Source: Streptomyces polyasparticus (GTDB taxonomy: Bacteria > Actinomycetota > Actinomycetes > Streptomycetales > Streptomycetaceae). Taken from it: a stretch of DNA of 64,000 bases. The notes under the pieces were generated by a model, which saw only the letters and a list, made by a program, of their open reading frames with translations, made no database searches and was not told the origin of the DNA. The stretch is from positions 1 through 64,000 of the forward strand of contig NZ_JACTVJ010000001.1 of the NCBI RefSeq assembly GCF_014493765.1. Reading direction: 5' to 3'. The translations under genes were made by a program, and so were the position numbers. Positions 1 to 8,342 of the stretch are shown here, one piece after another. Positions within the stretch are counted from its first letter, which is position 1, and each line of letters starts with the position of its first letter.

Positions 1-2
1 TC

Positions 3-362
3 CTGACCGATCCGTTCGGCAGGCTGCTGTGGGCCTCGCCCGCTCTGCCCGGCTCCACGCATGACCTGACCGCCGCCCGCGCACATGGGATCATCGACGC
101 GCTGACCGACGCCGGGCTCAGGTGCTGGGCCGACAAGGCGGATCAAGGAGCCAGCCACCTGGTCCGCGTCCCGTTCCGGGGCCGACGGCTCAAGAGGTGG
201 AAGCGGCGGCACAACACCACCCACGCCAAGATCCGCTGCATCGGCGAGCAGGCCATCGCCGTCCTGAAGAGCTGGCGGCTCCTGCGGAACCTTCGCTGCT
301 GCCCTGACCGCATCACCGACATCGTGAAGGCCGCCCTCGCCCTTCACCACGCCTCAACGTGA
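3..362 (+). mobile_element. 3' part of IS5-type DDE transposase (cut by window edge)
   Basis: The first 119 codons in frame 3 read as the C-terminal part of an IS5/DDE_Tnp_4-like transposase: LTDPFGRLLWAS, then PGSTHDLTAARAHGI (the second catalytic Asp region, S-x-H-D), then VPFRGRRLKRWKRRHNTTHAK, and the end R-C-I-G-E-Q-A-I-A-V-L-K-SW-R-L-L-R-N (third catalytic Glu, in GEQ). The gene ends at TGA 360-362. The start lies outside the window, so intactness cannot be judged. The codon where many relatives have DKAY reads DKAD, which could be a mutation. Its position next to the biosynthetic cluster is what is expected of an island boundary, but that is inference. Confidence 0.8.
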
Positions 363-377
363 GGTTGGAAAAGGCTC
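363..377. repeat. Probable right terminal inverted repeat of the IS
   Basis: Directly after the transposase stop lies GGTTGGAAAAGGCTC. Its complement, GAGCCTTTTCCAACC, has the GA(G)GC...TCCAACC form expected of IS5-family ends, and it resembles the ends of the element at 37596-37759 (GGCTGTTGTCCAACC). The other end of this IS is outside the window, so the call rests on position and similarity only. Confidence 0.45.
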
Positions 378-411
378 AGTGTCAGGTGGAACTGCGGTGG
401 CCTGTGCCGGA

Positions 412-1389
412 TCAGCCCGGCGCCGCGCCCAGCCGGAACACCACCTTCCCGAAGTGCTCGCCGGAATCCATGCGCGCGAAGCCCTCGTGGGCGCGGTCGA
501 GTGGCAGCAGCTGGTCGATGACCGGCCGTACGCCGGTGGTGGCGCAGAAGGACAGCAGGCCTTCCAGTTCGTCCTTGGTGGCCACGGTCGAGCCGACGAC
601 GTTGATCTCCCGGTAGAAGATGCGGGTGAGCTCGGCGTGCGCGGGCCGGTCTCCGCTCGTGGCGCCCGAGATGACCAGCGTGCCGCCCCGGCGCAGGGAC
701 TTGACCGAATGGGACCAGGTCGCGGCGCCGACGGTCTCGATGACGGCGTCCACCTGCTGCGGCAGCCGCTGCCCGGGCGCCAGCGCCTCGACCGCGCCGA
801 GTTCCACCGCACGCCTGCGTCTGGTCTCGTCGCGGCTGGTGGCGAAGACCCGCAGCCCCGCCGCCTTGCCGAGCACGATCGCGGCCGTGGCCACTCCGCC
901 GCCCGCGCCCTGGACGAGGACCGAACCCCCGGCGCGTACACCGGACTTGGTGAAGAGCATGCGGTACGCGGTGAGCCAGGCGGTCGGCAGGCAGGCGGCC
1001 TCCGCGAAGGAGAGCCCCGGCGGTTTGGGCACCAGGTTCCAGGTGGGTACGGAGATGTGCTCGGCGAAGGTGCCCTGGTGGTGCTCCGTGAGGATCGAGC
1101 GGGGCTCCCCGGGGGCGAGTCCGTGGCCGGTCAGTCCGATCACCGGGTACACGATGACCTCGTTGCCGTCCTCGTCGACTCCGGCGGCGTCCGTGCCGAG
1201 GATCATGGGGAGCCGGTCAGGGGTGAGACCGACCCCGCGCAGGGACCACAGGTCGTGGTGGTTCAGTGCGGCGGCTCTGACGTCGATACGGCTCCAGCCC
1301 GGGCGCGGCCGTGGAGCGGGGCGCTCTCCCTGCCGCAGGCCCCGGAGCGGTTCGCGCAGTCCGATCTCTGCGGCGTAGACGGCGAACAT
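412..1389 (-). CDS. Medium-chain (zinc-type/QOR-like) dehydrogenase/reductase
   Basis: A 325-residue MDR-superfamily enzyme: N-terminal GroES-like fold (ALNHHDLWSLRG, LGTDAAG) followed by a Rossmann NADP-binding domain with VQGAGGGVATAA and a C-terminal FGKVVFRLG. Members of this family act as NADPH quinone or enoyl reductases. It is the last gene of the minus-strand group NRPS1-SDR-KAS III-MDR; the spacing to the KAS III gene is 10 bp. The context suggests it reduces an enoyl-thioester while the acyl chain is made, or tailors the product. No Zn-site cysteine cluster is visible, which favours an enoyl/quinone reductase over an alcohol dehydrogenase. The substrate is not readable from sequence. 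Confidence 0.85.
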   Translation of the reverse strand: MFAVYAAEIGLREPLRGLRQGERPAPRPRPGWSRIDVRAAALNHHDLWSLRGVGLTPDRLPMILGTDAAGVDEDGNEVIVYPVIGLTGHGLAPGEPRSILTEHHQGTFAEHISVPTWNLVPKPPGLSFAEAACLPTAWLTAYRMLFTKSGVRAGGSVLVQGAGGGVATAAIVLGKAAGLRVFATSRDETRRRRAVELGAVEALAPGQRLPQQVDAVIETVGAATWSHSVKSLRRGGTLVISGATSGDRPAHAELTRIFYREINVVGSTVATKDELEGLLSFCATTGVRPVIDQLLPLDRAHEGFARMDSGEHFGKVVFRLGAAPG

Positions 1390-1399
1390 GAGGCGGCGG

Positions 1400-2404
1400 T
1401 CACCACTCTCGCTGCGGGAAGTTCTCGCTGCCGCACCAGTGGACGACCGTCCCTCCGTAGCTCATGCCGGCGCCGAAGCCCAGCAGGAGGACGCGGTCGC
1501 CGGGGTGCAGCCTGCCCGTCCGCTCGGCTTCGGCGAGCGCGATCACCACACTGGAGCCGCTGGTGTTCCCGTACTTGTCGGCCACGATGACGGCCTTGTC
1601 CGCCGGCTGGCCGAGGCGGCCGACCAGTTCCCGTACGAGGGTGGGGTTGGCCTGGTGCGTGATGATCAGCCGCACGTCGTCGAGGCCGACTCCCGCGGAC
1701 GCGGTGACCTCGTCCACGAAGCCCGGGACGACGTCCAGGGCGAAACTCTTGACTCCCTTGGCGTCCATGCGGGTCACGTTCGAACCACTGAAGCGGTTCA
1801 ACTGCCCGTCGCTGTCGCATCGTTCGACGAAGGCCGTGTAGTAGCGCTCCGGGTCCGTCCCGAGAAGGATCCGGCCGATTCCGGGGCTGTCCGAGCAGCG
1901 CTCCAGGAGGTAGCAGGCGGCACCGTCCCCGAAGATCGCGGCCTGGGTCCGGTCGTCCGGGGTGTTCAGCTGGGCCACCGTGTCCGCGACGACCACCGCG
2001 ACGCGTTCGTACTGCCCCGACTGCACGTACTTGAGGCCGACATCCAGGCCGTAGAGGCCGCCTGCGCAGCCTCCGGCGTTCACATCGAAACCCGGCACCC
2101 CGTGGATCTGCGCCTTGCGCAGGATCAGCGCGGCCACCGCCGGGATCATGTGGTCGGGCGTCGAGGTGCAGCAGATCAGGAGGTCGATGCTCGCCGGATC
2201 CACCGCGGCCCGCTTGCACGCGTCCTCCAAGGCACCGAGAGCGAGGTCCGAGGTGAACTCGCCGGGTCCCGCGATCCGTCGGCTGTGGATACCGAGCCGT
2301 TCGCGCATCCAGGCATCGGTGGTGTCGTAACGCTCGACGAGTTGTGCGTTGGTGACTTCTTTCTCCGGAACACAGACGCCGATGGAACGTATCCCCACAC
2401 TCAT
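1400..2404 (-). CDS. 3-oxoacyl-ACP synthase III (FabH-like)
   Basis: A 334-residue thiolase-fold KAS III. The triad is complete: Cys113 in NAGGCAGG, His250 in LIITHQANP, and Asn280 in GNTSGSS. KAS III enzymes start fatty acid or type II polyketide chains by condensing acyl-CoA with malonyl-ACP, and some relatives are acyltransferases or form esters. Because a KS, a chain-length-factor-like KS, a KR and an ACP sit in the neighbouring operon, the likely role is priming the acyl chain that caps the peptide. The alternative is an acyl-transfer role, since ENA-type CerJ-like members look similar. ATG start at 2404; the gene lies between the SDR and MDR genes. Confidence 0.9.
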   Translation of the reverse strand: MSVGIRSIGVCVPEKEVTNAQLVERYDTTDAWMRERLGIHSRRIAGPGEFTSDLALGALEDACKRAAVDPASIDLLICCTSTPDHMIPAVAALILRKAQIHGVPGFDVNAGGCAGGLYGLDVGLKYVQSGQYERVAVVVADTVAQLNTPDDRTQAAIFGDGAACYLLERCSDSPGIGRILLGTDPERYYTAFVERCDSDGQLNRFSGSNVTRMDAKGVKSFALDVVPGFVDEVTASAGVGLDDVRLIITHQANPTLVRELVGRLGQPADKAVIVADKYGNTSGSSVVIALAEAERTGRLHPGDRVLLLGFGAGMSYGGTVVHWCGSENFPQREW

Positions 2405-2440
2405 GCCACATTCACCTTCTCTGGGTTCGGACCGGGTGTT

Positions 2441-3220
2441 TCAGGAGCTGCGACGCCGCAGCCCGGGGGACATGCGGACCGCACCGTCGATGCGGAGGGT
2501 CTCCCCGTTGATCATGGGATTGCCGATGATGTGGGCCACCAGGCCGGCGAACTCATCGGGATGTCCCCACCGCCCTGGATGCACGAGATCGAGGTCCAAT
2601 TCCCGACGGGCCGCCCCGGGTACGGAGGCGACGGCCGGCGTCTCGAAGAATCCCGGTGCGACGGTGACCACGCGGATGAGCGAACCGGCGAGCTCACGCG
2701 CCAGAGGCAGCGTCATGGAGACCACGCCGCCCTTGGACGCGGCATAGGCCGCCTGACCGACCTGCCCCTCGAAGGCCGCCAGGGAGGCCGTGTTGACGAT
2801 GACGCCGCGCTCCTGCTCGCTCGGCTCGTTCCGCATCATCCGCTCCGCGGCCAGCCGGACGACATTGAAGGTGCCCACGAGATTGGCGGTCAGGACGTCC
2901 ACGAACCGCCCCAGCGCGTGCGGGCCGTTCCGGCCGACCACTTTCGCCGCGTGGGGCACGCCGGCACAGTTCACGACGATCCGCAGGGTGCCGTGCCGCA
3001 GCGCGACATCCAGCGCGGCGGTCACGTCCGCCTCGTCGGCGACGTCGCCGCGTACGAAGACCGCGGTGTCTCCCAGGGACTTCAGCGCTTGCCGGCCGCG
3101 CTCCTCGCTGCGGCCGAGGACGACCGGAGTGACACCGGATGCGAGGAGCCGGCGGGCGACGGCGAGCCCCAGGCCGGAGGTTCCGCCCGTCACCAGGGCG
3201 ACGGTGTCCGCCGGCATCAC
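2441..3220 (-). CDS. Short-chain dehydrogenase/reductase
   Basis: A 259-residue classical SDR: nucleotide-binding TGGTSGLG near residue 12, NCAG, catalytic Ser in VNTASLAA, and YAASK as the Tyr/Lys pair. The C-terminal half (APGFFETPAVASVP, PMINGETLRIDGA) resembles 3-hydroxyacyl-CoA dehydrogenase type II (HSD10-like) enzymes. Likely a 3-ketoacyl or 3-hydroxyacyl thioester oxidoreductase working on the side chain. The start is GTG 3220 directly followed by ATG; both overlap the NRPS1 stop codon (3217-3219), so translation is coupled to NRPS1. A second ketoreductase, more FabG-like, is in the main operon at 11.2 kb. Confidence 0.85.
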   Translation of the reverse strand: MMPADTVALVTGGTSGLGLAVARRLLASGVTPVVLGRSEERGRQALKSLGDTAVFVRGDVADEADVTAALDVALRHGTLRIVVNCAGVPHAAKVVGRNGPHALGRFVDVLTANLVGTFNVVRLAAERMMRNEPSEQERGVIVNTASLAAFEGQVGQAAYAASKGGVVSMTLPLARELAGSLIRVVTVAPGFFETPAVASVPGAARRELDLDLVHPGRWGHPDEFAGLVAHIIGNPMINGETLRIDGAVRMSPGLRRRSS

Positions 3221-6200
3221 GACTCCCGCCCTCCTTCGCCGAGGAGGCGCCCGGAGACGACCGAGGCGAGAACCTGGGGCTGATGGGTGACGAAGTAGTG
3301 GCCGCCGCCCCGGATTTCCACCAGTTCGACGCGGGTCGCGTGGCGCTTCCAGTCCAGATACGCGCTCGCGTATCCCTCGGTCGCGCTGTCCTCGTCACCC
3401 ATGACGGCGATCAGCGGAGTGGCGAGCGGCTGCTGCCGGCCCTGCTCCATGCCGATCTGGAATCGCAGCCCCTGCGTCATGTCGTGCCGGATCGCCTTCA
3501 GGACGGACCGCAGATCGGATTCCTCCAGCGCTCCGTCGAACCCCCCGAGCGACTTCATGTACGTGTACAGCGTGTCCGCCGACCAGGTCTCCGCACTCGC
3601 GAGCTCCTTCTCCGGTGCGGTGGCCGGCAGCGCGGCACCGATGTACAGCGCGGCCGGCCGACGGCCCTCATCTTCGAGGCGGCGGGTGACGGCCAGCGCG
3701 AGGGCCGAACCGGCGCAGTGCCCGTACAGGGCGAAGGGCCCGGTCAGGGAGGCGCGGATCTCCGCGGCGATCAGCTCGGCGGTCTCGTCCAGATCCAGGA
3801 AGGGTTCCTGCGGCCGGGTCGGATCGTGGCCGGGCAGTGCGGCGCTCCAGGTTCCGATCCCGGGTGCCAGTTCGGCGGCGAGCCGGTGGTAGGCCGCGGC
3901 GGTGCCGCCCCCGTAAGGGATGCAGACCAGAGTGACGGCCGCGTCCTCGCTCAGCGGCCGCAGGATGCGCCGCTCCGCGGTCGCGCCGTCCAGCGCGCGG
4001 ATACGCAGGGCCAGGCTCTGCGGCGTCGGGTTCTGGAAGACGTCGAGCACCGTGGTCCCTCGGCCCAGACGGCGGGCCAGCCGCACCGCCTTGAAGGAGT
4101 CCCCGCCCAGCTCGAAGAAGTCGTCCCCGGCAGTGATCCCCGGCACCCCGACCGCATCGACGAAGGCGTCAATCACCGCCTGTTCCAGGGGAGTTGACGA
4201 TGTCGTGTCCTGCGGCTCCCTTACGTGTACGGGATCCGGCAGGGCGCGCCGGTCCAGCTTCCCGTTGGCGGTGAGCGGTATCCGGTCGATCGCCGTCACG
4301 GTGGCCGGCACCATATGGGACGGCAGCCGGCGCGCGAGGCGGGCACGCAGCGCGGCGGTGTCGACCCCGCCCGGCTCCGCCGGCACCACGTACGCGGCCA
4401 GCACGTCGTCCCCGACGGCATCCCTGCGGACGACCGCACAGCAGGCCTCGACCCCCGGCGCGGCGCGCAACTGCGCCTCGATCTCGCCGAGTTCGATACG
4501 GAAGCCGCGGACCTTCACCTGGGCGTCCGCGCGGCCCTCGTACCGGAGGACTCCTGCGCGGTCGCGGCCGGCGAGATCCCCGGACCGGTACATGACCGAG
4601 CCGGGCGCGCCGAAGGGGTCGGCCAGGAAACGTTCGGCGGTGAGGCCCGGTCGGTTGAGATAGCCGCGGGCGGTCTGGCCGCCGGCCACATAGATCTCCC
4701 CGGTGACACCCGGCGGTACGGGCTGCAGGTTCTCGTCGAGCACGTAGAGCGCGAGCCCCGGCAGGCTCCGGCCGATCGGGCTCCCGCCGCGAGACGCGAC
4801 GAGGGAGTTGTCGAGGGCCAGATGGCTCGCATGGACGGTGGTCTCCGTGATCCCGTACATGTTGACCAGTACCGGGCCGTCGTCCGGGTGGAGTGCGCAC
4901 CACTCATCGAGCCGCCGCACGTCGAGGGCCTCGCCGCCGAACACCACGTACCGGAGGCGGAGACGACGTCCGATGCCCGGCGCGTCCTTGTGTGCCTGCA
5001 GCAGTTGGTAGAACGCCGACGGCGTCTGGTTCAGCACGGTGACCGCCTCGTCGGCGAGCAGCCGGAGCAGTTGATCCGGGGCGCGTCGCGTGGCCGGCGG
5101 TACCAGGACCAGACGCCCCCCGTGCAGCAGCGGGCCCCACAACTCCCATACGGAGAAGTCGAAGGCGAATGAGTGGGCCATGGTCCACACGTCGTCGGCC
5201 CGGAAGTCGAACAGCTCCCGGGTCGCCGAGAACAGGGCGAGGACGTTGCGATGCGGCACGACCACGCCCTTGGGGCGTCCGGTGGACCCCGAGGTGTAGA
5301 TGACATAGGCCGCGTTGTCCGGTGACAGGGCCCGGCCGAGCTCCTCGGGGCGAAGGTTCTCCGGGGAATGCCCGGCCTGCTGCCGCAGGGTGGCCTCGCC
5401 GTCGGTCTCCACCCTGACCGGGCCGGAGCGTGCGGCGGTACCGGAGGCGGTGGTGAGCAGGAGCACCGGCTTCGCGTCGTCGAGCAGCGAGTCGATGCGG
5501 TCCTGCGGGTACTCCGGGTCGACGGGAAGGTAGGCGGCCCCTGACTTGAGGACCGCGAGAAGCGCCACCAGCAGGCCGGCGGTCGGCGGCAGCGAGACGG
5601 CCACCAGGCGCTCCGGTCCCGCGCCGTGCTCCGCGAGGAGCCGGGCCAGCCGGTTGGCCCGGGCGTTCAGTTCCCCGTAGGTCAGACCCTCGGTGCCGTC
5701 CGTGACGGCGACGGCGGCCGGAGTGCGGGCGGCCTGGGCCTCGAAGGCGTCGACGAGCGTGCGGGACTCGTCACCGTCGTACGAACGGTCACGCGGGCGA
5801 AGGAACTCACGCCGTTCCGCGGAGGTCAGCACGTCGATCTCGCCGAGCGGGCGATGGGCCCGGGCGAGGACCTGTCGCAGGAACTCCCCGAACCTCGCGC
5901 GATGGTCCCTGAGGTCATCGGCACTGTAGAGACGCGCGTTGGCGTCGATCGTGAACGTCAGGCTCCGCGGTGTCTCGTACACACCGAGCATGAAGTCCTC
6001 GATCGGTCCCGGCGCGAGGTTGTGATGCTGTGCCGGGCACCCGCCGAACGACAACTCGGTCTCCAGCGAAAGGACATTGACCGTCGGGCCGAACACCCGC
6101 GCGCTCCCCCTCTCCTTGCGGAGGTCGCGCCGGATGTCCTCGAAGCGGTAGCGCCGGTGGGGGCGGGTCTCGTCGATCTTTCCGGTGACGTGCGCGAGCA

Positions 6201-7137
6201 ACTCGACGAACGTGTCCGTACGGGAGGTCCGCACCCGCAGCGGGACGATGTTGGAGACCATGCCCGGGGTCATGGCGGTCGCGGCGGTGTGGCGGTTGGA
6301 GACCGGGAGGCCCACGATCGTGTCCCGCGAGCCGGTGAACCGGCTCGCGTACGCGGCGAACGCGGCGACCATCACACGCGACCACTTCACCCCGTGGGCG
6401 CGCGAGAAATCGTCGAGCAGTTCCCTGAGTTCCTGGTCGGCGGACCAAGTTTCCCGCAGCGCGACGCCCGCCGGAGGCAGAGCTTCCGCACAGAAACCCG
6501 TCACCTGGTCGATATCGGCGAACTCGCCCAGCCAGTAACGGCGGTCGAGCGGGAAATCGGCCGACGAACGATATTCCCGGTCCTCTTCGACAAGGCGGGA
6601 AAGGCTACCGAAGGGTGTGGCGGGTGGTTCCTTTCCTGCGGCCGATGCCCCGTATATCTGTGCCGCACGGAAGGCGAGCAGCTGGGAGCTCACGCCGTCG
6701 GAGACGATGTGGTGCAACTGGCAGAACCAGATATGGCGTTCGGGCGCGAGGCGGAGCACCGCGTGCCGCTGGATCTCTCCCGCGGCGGGATCGAGCGGCA
6801 GGTCGATCCGCGCACGCATCCATCGATGAGCCGCTTCCCACGGATCGCCCTCCGCGGTGAGATCGACGAGGGGGACGGGGGCGTCCGGGGCGGACTCCAC
6901 CCGCTGCCACGGACCTTCCGGATCCTCACCGAAGGACACCCGTAGCGCCTCCGCCTCCGCGATGACCCGGCCCACCGCTTCCTGCAGCAGTGCGGGGGAC
7001 AGCGAGCCCCGGATGTCCAGGAACTCCGCGTAGGCATAAGCGAGTCGGGAGTCGTCCAGCTGCCGGCCGTACCAGATTCCGGCCTGGCCTTCGGTGAGCG
7101 GGAGCTTGGACGAGGCGTCGACAGGTGAACCGGTCAC
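3217..7137 (-). CDS. NRPS1: C-A(Thr)-T-TE with a cysteine thioesterase
   Basis: A 1306-residue single-module synthetase. The condensation domain (about 10-440) has HHIVSDG at 142-148 and looks like the EntF-type domain that takes an acyl or aryl carrier donor. The adenylation domain (about 460-965) has core A3 [11 protein letters not shown]; reading the pocket against GrsA gives D660, F661, W664, N703, V732, G734, M760, V768, H769, K960, essentially the classical Thr code. The carrier has LGGDS with Ser1014. The thioesterase (about 1065-1306) has GHCAG, so the nucleophile position is Cys1141, with GDED near 1248 and His1280 in GGGHYF. Cys thioesterases are known in the obafluorin (beta-lactone) and sulfazecin (beta-lactam) synthetases. 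GTG start at 7137 with a GAGAGGG ribosome site. Confidence 0.95.
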   Translation of the reverse strand: MTGSPVDASSKLPLTEGQAGIWYGRQLDDSRLAYAYAEFLDIRGSLSPALLQEAVGRVIAEAEALRVSFGEDPEGPWQRVESAPDAPVPLVDLTAEGDPWEAAHRWMRARIDLPLDPAAGEIQRHAVLRLAPERHIWFCQLHHIVSDGVSSQLLAFRAAQIYGASAAGKEPPATPFGSLSRLVEEDREYRSSADFPLDRRYWLGEFADIDQVTGFCAEALPPAGVALRETWSADQELRELLDDFSRAHGVKWSRVMVAAFAAYASRFTGSRDTIVGLPVSNRHTAATAMTPGMVSNIVPLRVRTSRTDTFVELLAHVTGKIDETRPHRRYRFEDIRRDLRKERGSARVFGPTVNVLSLETELSFGGCPAQHHNLAPGPIEDFMLGVYETPRSLTFTIDANARLYSADDLRDHRARFGEFLRQVLARAHRPLGEIDVLTSAERREFLRPRDRSYDGDESRTLVDAFEAQAARTPAAVAVTDGTEGLTYGELNARANRLARLLAEHGAGPERLVAVSLPPTAGLLVALLAVLKSGAAYLPVDPEYPQDRIDSLLDDAKPVLLLTTASGTAARSGPVRVETDGEATLRQQAGHSPENLRPEELGRALSPDNAAYVIYTSGSTGRPKGVVVPHRNVLALFSATRELFDFRADDVWTMAHSFAFDFSVWELWGPLLHGGRLVLVPPATRRAPDQLLRLLADEAVTVLNQTPSAFYQLLQAHKDAPGIGRRLRLRYVVFGGEALDVRRLDEWCALHPDDGPVLVNMYGITETTVHASHLALDNSLVASRGGSPIGRSLPGLALYVLDENLQPVPPGVTGEIYVAGGQTARGYLNRPGLTAERFLADPFGAPGSVMYRSGDLAGRDRAGVLRYEGRADAQVKVRGFRIELGEIEAQLRAAPGVEACCAVVRRDAVGDDVLAAYVVPAEPGGVDTAALRARLARRLPSHMVPATVTAIDRIPLTANGKLDRRALPDPVHVREPQDTTSSTPLEQAVIDAFVDAVGVPGITAGDDFFELGGDSFKAVRLARRLGRGTTVLDVFQNPTPQSLALRIRALDGATAERRILRPLSEDAAVTLVCIPYGGGTAAAYHRLAAELAPGIGTWSAALPGHDPTRPQEPFLDLDETAELIAAEIRASLTGPFALYGHCAGSALALAVTRRLEDEGRRPAALYIGAALPATAPEKELASAETWSADTLYTYMKSLGGFDGALEESDLRSVLKAIRHDMTQGLRFQIGMEQGRQQPLATPLIAVMGDEDSATEGYASAYLDWKRHATRVELVEIRGGGHYFVTHQPQVLASVVSGRLLGEGGRES

Positions 7138-7156
7138 GTCGGGGCCCTCTCATGGG

Positions 7157-7181
7157 GGAGGGCCGGGAAGCCCGGCCCTCC
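7157..7181 (-). terminator. Intercistronic hairpin upstream of NRPS1
   Basis: An 11-bp perfect inverted repeat (GGAGGGCCGGG, loop of 3, CCCGGCCCTCC) lies between the chorismate mutase stop and the NRPS1 start, ending about 20 bases before the GTG. There is no U-tract. It could be a partial terminator, an RNA-processing or stability element, or an attenuator that makes NRPS1 expression differ from the upstream genes. Confidence 0.5.
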
Positions 7182-7203
7182 TGTCTGTGCGTACGTACGG
7201 GTG

Positions 7204-7476
7204 CTAGCGCGAGGCGCTCGCGCCCCGGCAGATCTCCAGGAGCGCCATCGCGATGGCCGTGCCTTGCCGGCCGAACGACTCCGTGTACGGGGAGATGACG
7301 CGCATCTCGCGGGTGAAGTCGGTGCGGGTGCCGCCCGTTAACATCCGGGTGCGCTGGACTTCGCGGGACAGATCGCGGCGGCGCTCCACCAGGGCGCGGA
7401 TCTCCGCGTCCACCAGGTCGAGCTGGTCACGGAGCGCGGACACGTCCGCGAGGGCGGTGGACTCGGTGTGCGCCAT
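7204..7476 (-). CDS. Chorismate mutase, AroQ type
   Basis: A 90-residue all-helical protein with the AroQ pattern: LRDQLDLVDAEIRALVERRRDLS, then the R-x-x-R and TDFTREMRVISPY segment, ending in QGTAIAMALLEI. It would convert chorismate to prephenate, the branch to Phe and Tyr. A dedicated copy in a biosynthetic cluster normally feeds an aromatic precursor. The second adenylation domain of NRPS3 has an aromatic-type pocket, so supply of Phe, Tyr or a derivative is the likely reason for its presence. The gene ends 2 bp after the stop-start junction with the following small gene. It has no export signal, so it is taken to be cytoplasmic. Confidence 0.85.
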   Translation of the reverse strand: MAHTESTALADVSALRDQLDLVDAEIRALVERRRDLSREVQRTRMLTGGTRTDFTREMRVISPYTESFGRQGTAIAMALLEICRGASASR

Positions 7477-7478
7477 GA

Positions 7479-7760
7479 TCAGTTGCCCCAGGTGTGGTCG
7501 AAGGGGGTCAGCAGTTCCACAACCTCGCGCACGACTTCCCGCGTCTCCTCGACGGCGGTGGTGGCGGTGGCGGCTATGGTGCGGCCCGGAGCGGACTCCG
7601 TGGCGGTGGCAGCGGTGTCCCGGCCCGGAGCGGGCTGCTCGGAGGCCATGGCCGCCGAGACCGGCACGGTGGTCGCGAGGACCACCAGGGCGACGGTGGC
7701 GACCCGGCGGGTGGCGGGCTTGGCGATGCTGCGGAGGCTGTGACGGACGATGGCACGCAT
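7479..7760 (-). CDS. Small secreted or membrane-anchored protein, unknown
   Basis: 93 residues from ATG 7760, chosen because GGGGAG lies about 10 bases upstream; longer in-frame starts lack such a site. The N-terminus is basic (MRAIVRHSLRSIAKPATRRVA), followed by a hydrophobic stretch VATVALVVLATTVPVSAAMAS, which reads as a signal peptide with AxA cleavage site. The mature part is Ala/Thr-rich and ends VVELLTPFDHTWGN. I recognise no family. It precedes chorismate mutase with 2 bp between, so it is probably co-transcribed. It may be unrelated to the product or a small exported accessory or immunity factor; there is no evidence to choose. Confidence 0.6.
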   Translation of the reverse strand: MRAIVRHSLRSIAKPATRRVATVALVVLATTVPVSAAMASEQPAPGRDTAATATESAPGRTIAATATTAVEETREVVREVVELLTPFDHTWGN

Positions 7761-7848
7761 ACGGTGATGTCTCCCCTGAACTTTCACTTCGGTGCGGTTT
7801 CGTTCTCGGTCTCCTTGAGTTTCACACTCACCGCCAGTCCCGTCAGCA

Positions 7849-8199
7849 CTACCGAGTGTCAGGGTCCTGTGATGGCAACTCCCTGTCATCGGGGCCGTCG
7901 TGGGAGTCCAGGCCGAGCTGTTCGAGGGCGCTCACGAGAGGGGTCGCCGGGGCCCAGTCGAGTTCCGATTCCGCCGTCGCCGGCAGCGCGCGGGCGACCA
8001 GACGGGCCGCCGCCGCCTCGGTTCCTTTGCTGTCGGGATGACCGAGGAACAGGGTCAGGTGTGCACCGCCGTCGGGGGACGGGAGAACGTGGATGTGCTC
8101 CAACTGATCTTCAGGGAGGGCGAGTTGGCGAATACGATCGTCGAGGGACGGCTCGCCGGGCAGCGCTTCGGCGGGCACGGTGGTCGTCACCAGGTACAT
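7849..8199 (-). CDS. Conserved-looking small protein, unknown function
   Basis: 116 residues, ATG at 8199 with GGAGGCG upstream. The protein begins MYLVTTTVPAEALPGE and has a mixed alpha/beta look (LEHIHVLPSPDGGAHLTLFLGHPDSKGTEAAAARLVARAL), with no signal peptide or membrane segment. Codon use is strongly GC3-biased, supporting a real gene. It is the first gene of the minus-strand group and is divergent from the LuxR-like regulator, so it may be under that regulator's control. No domain recognised. Confidence 0.65.
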   Translation of the reverse strand: MYLVTTTVPAEALPGEPSLDDRIRQLALPEDQLEHIHVLPSPDGGAHLTLFLGHPDSKGTEAAAARLVARALPATAESELDWAPATPLVSALEQLGLDSHDGPDDRELPSQDPDTR

Positions 8200-8342
8200 G
8201 GGTTGCGCCTCCGCGAACTTCCTGTGAACCGGATCGCGTACCCCTGAGTAAGGTTGCCCTTGATCGAACTGGGCTGCGATAGTTGAGGGGACTGCGACGC
8301 GGTTTGTCCGGTCGATGGGGGAACTCTGGGGGGAGTTGAGTA
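8200..8342. promoter_or_regulatory. Divergent promoter region, regulator versus small-gene operon
   Basis: 143 bp separate the divergent starts at 8199 (minus) and 8343 (plus). The plus gene has a very strong ribosome site, GGGGGGAG, 7 bases before ATG. The A/T-richer core (CTGAGTAAGGTTGCCCTTGATCG) is the likely promoter area, but I cannot assign -35/-10 boxes with confidence. Confidence 0.4.

Noticed and set aside
3217-7137. NRPS1 as an EntF-like catechol siderophore synthetase
   Set aside because: The architecture fits, but no isochorismate synthase, isochorismatase, DHB dehydrogenase or aryl-AMP ligase genes are present, and no iron-box sites were seen; the TE also has Cys in place of Ser.
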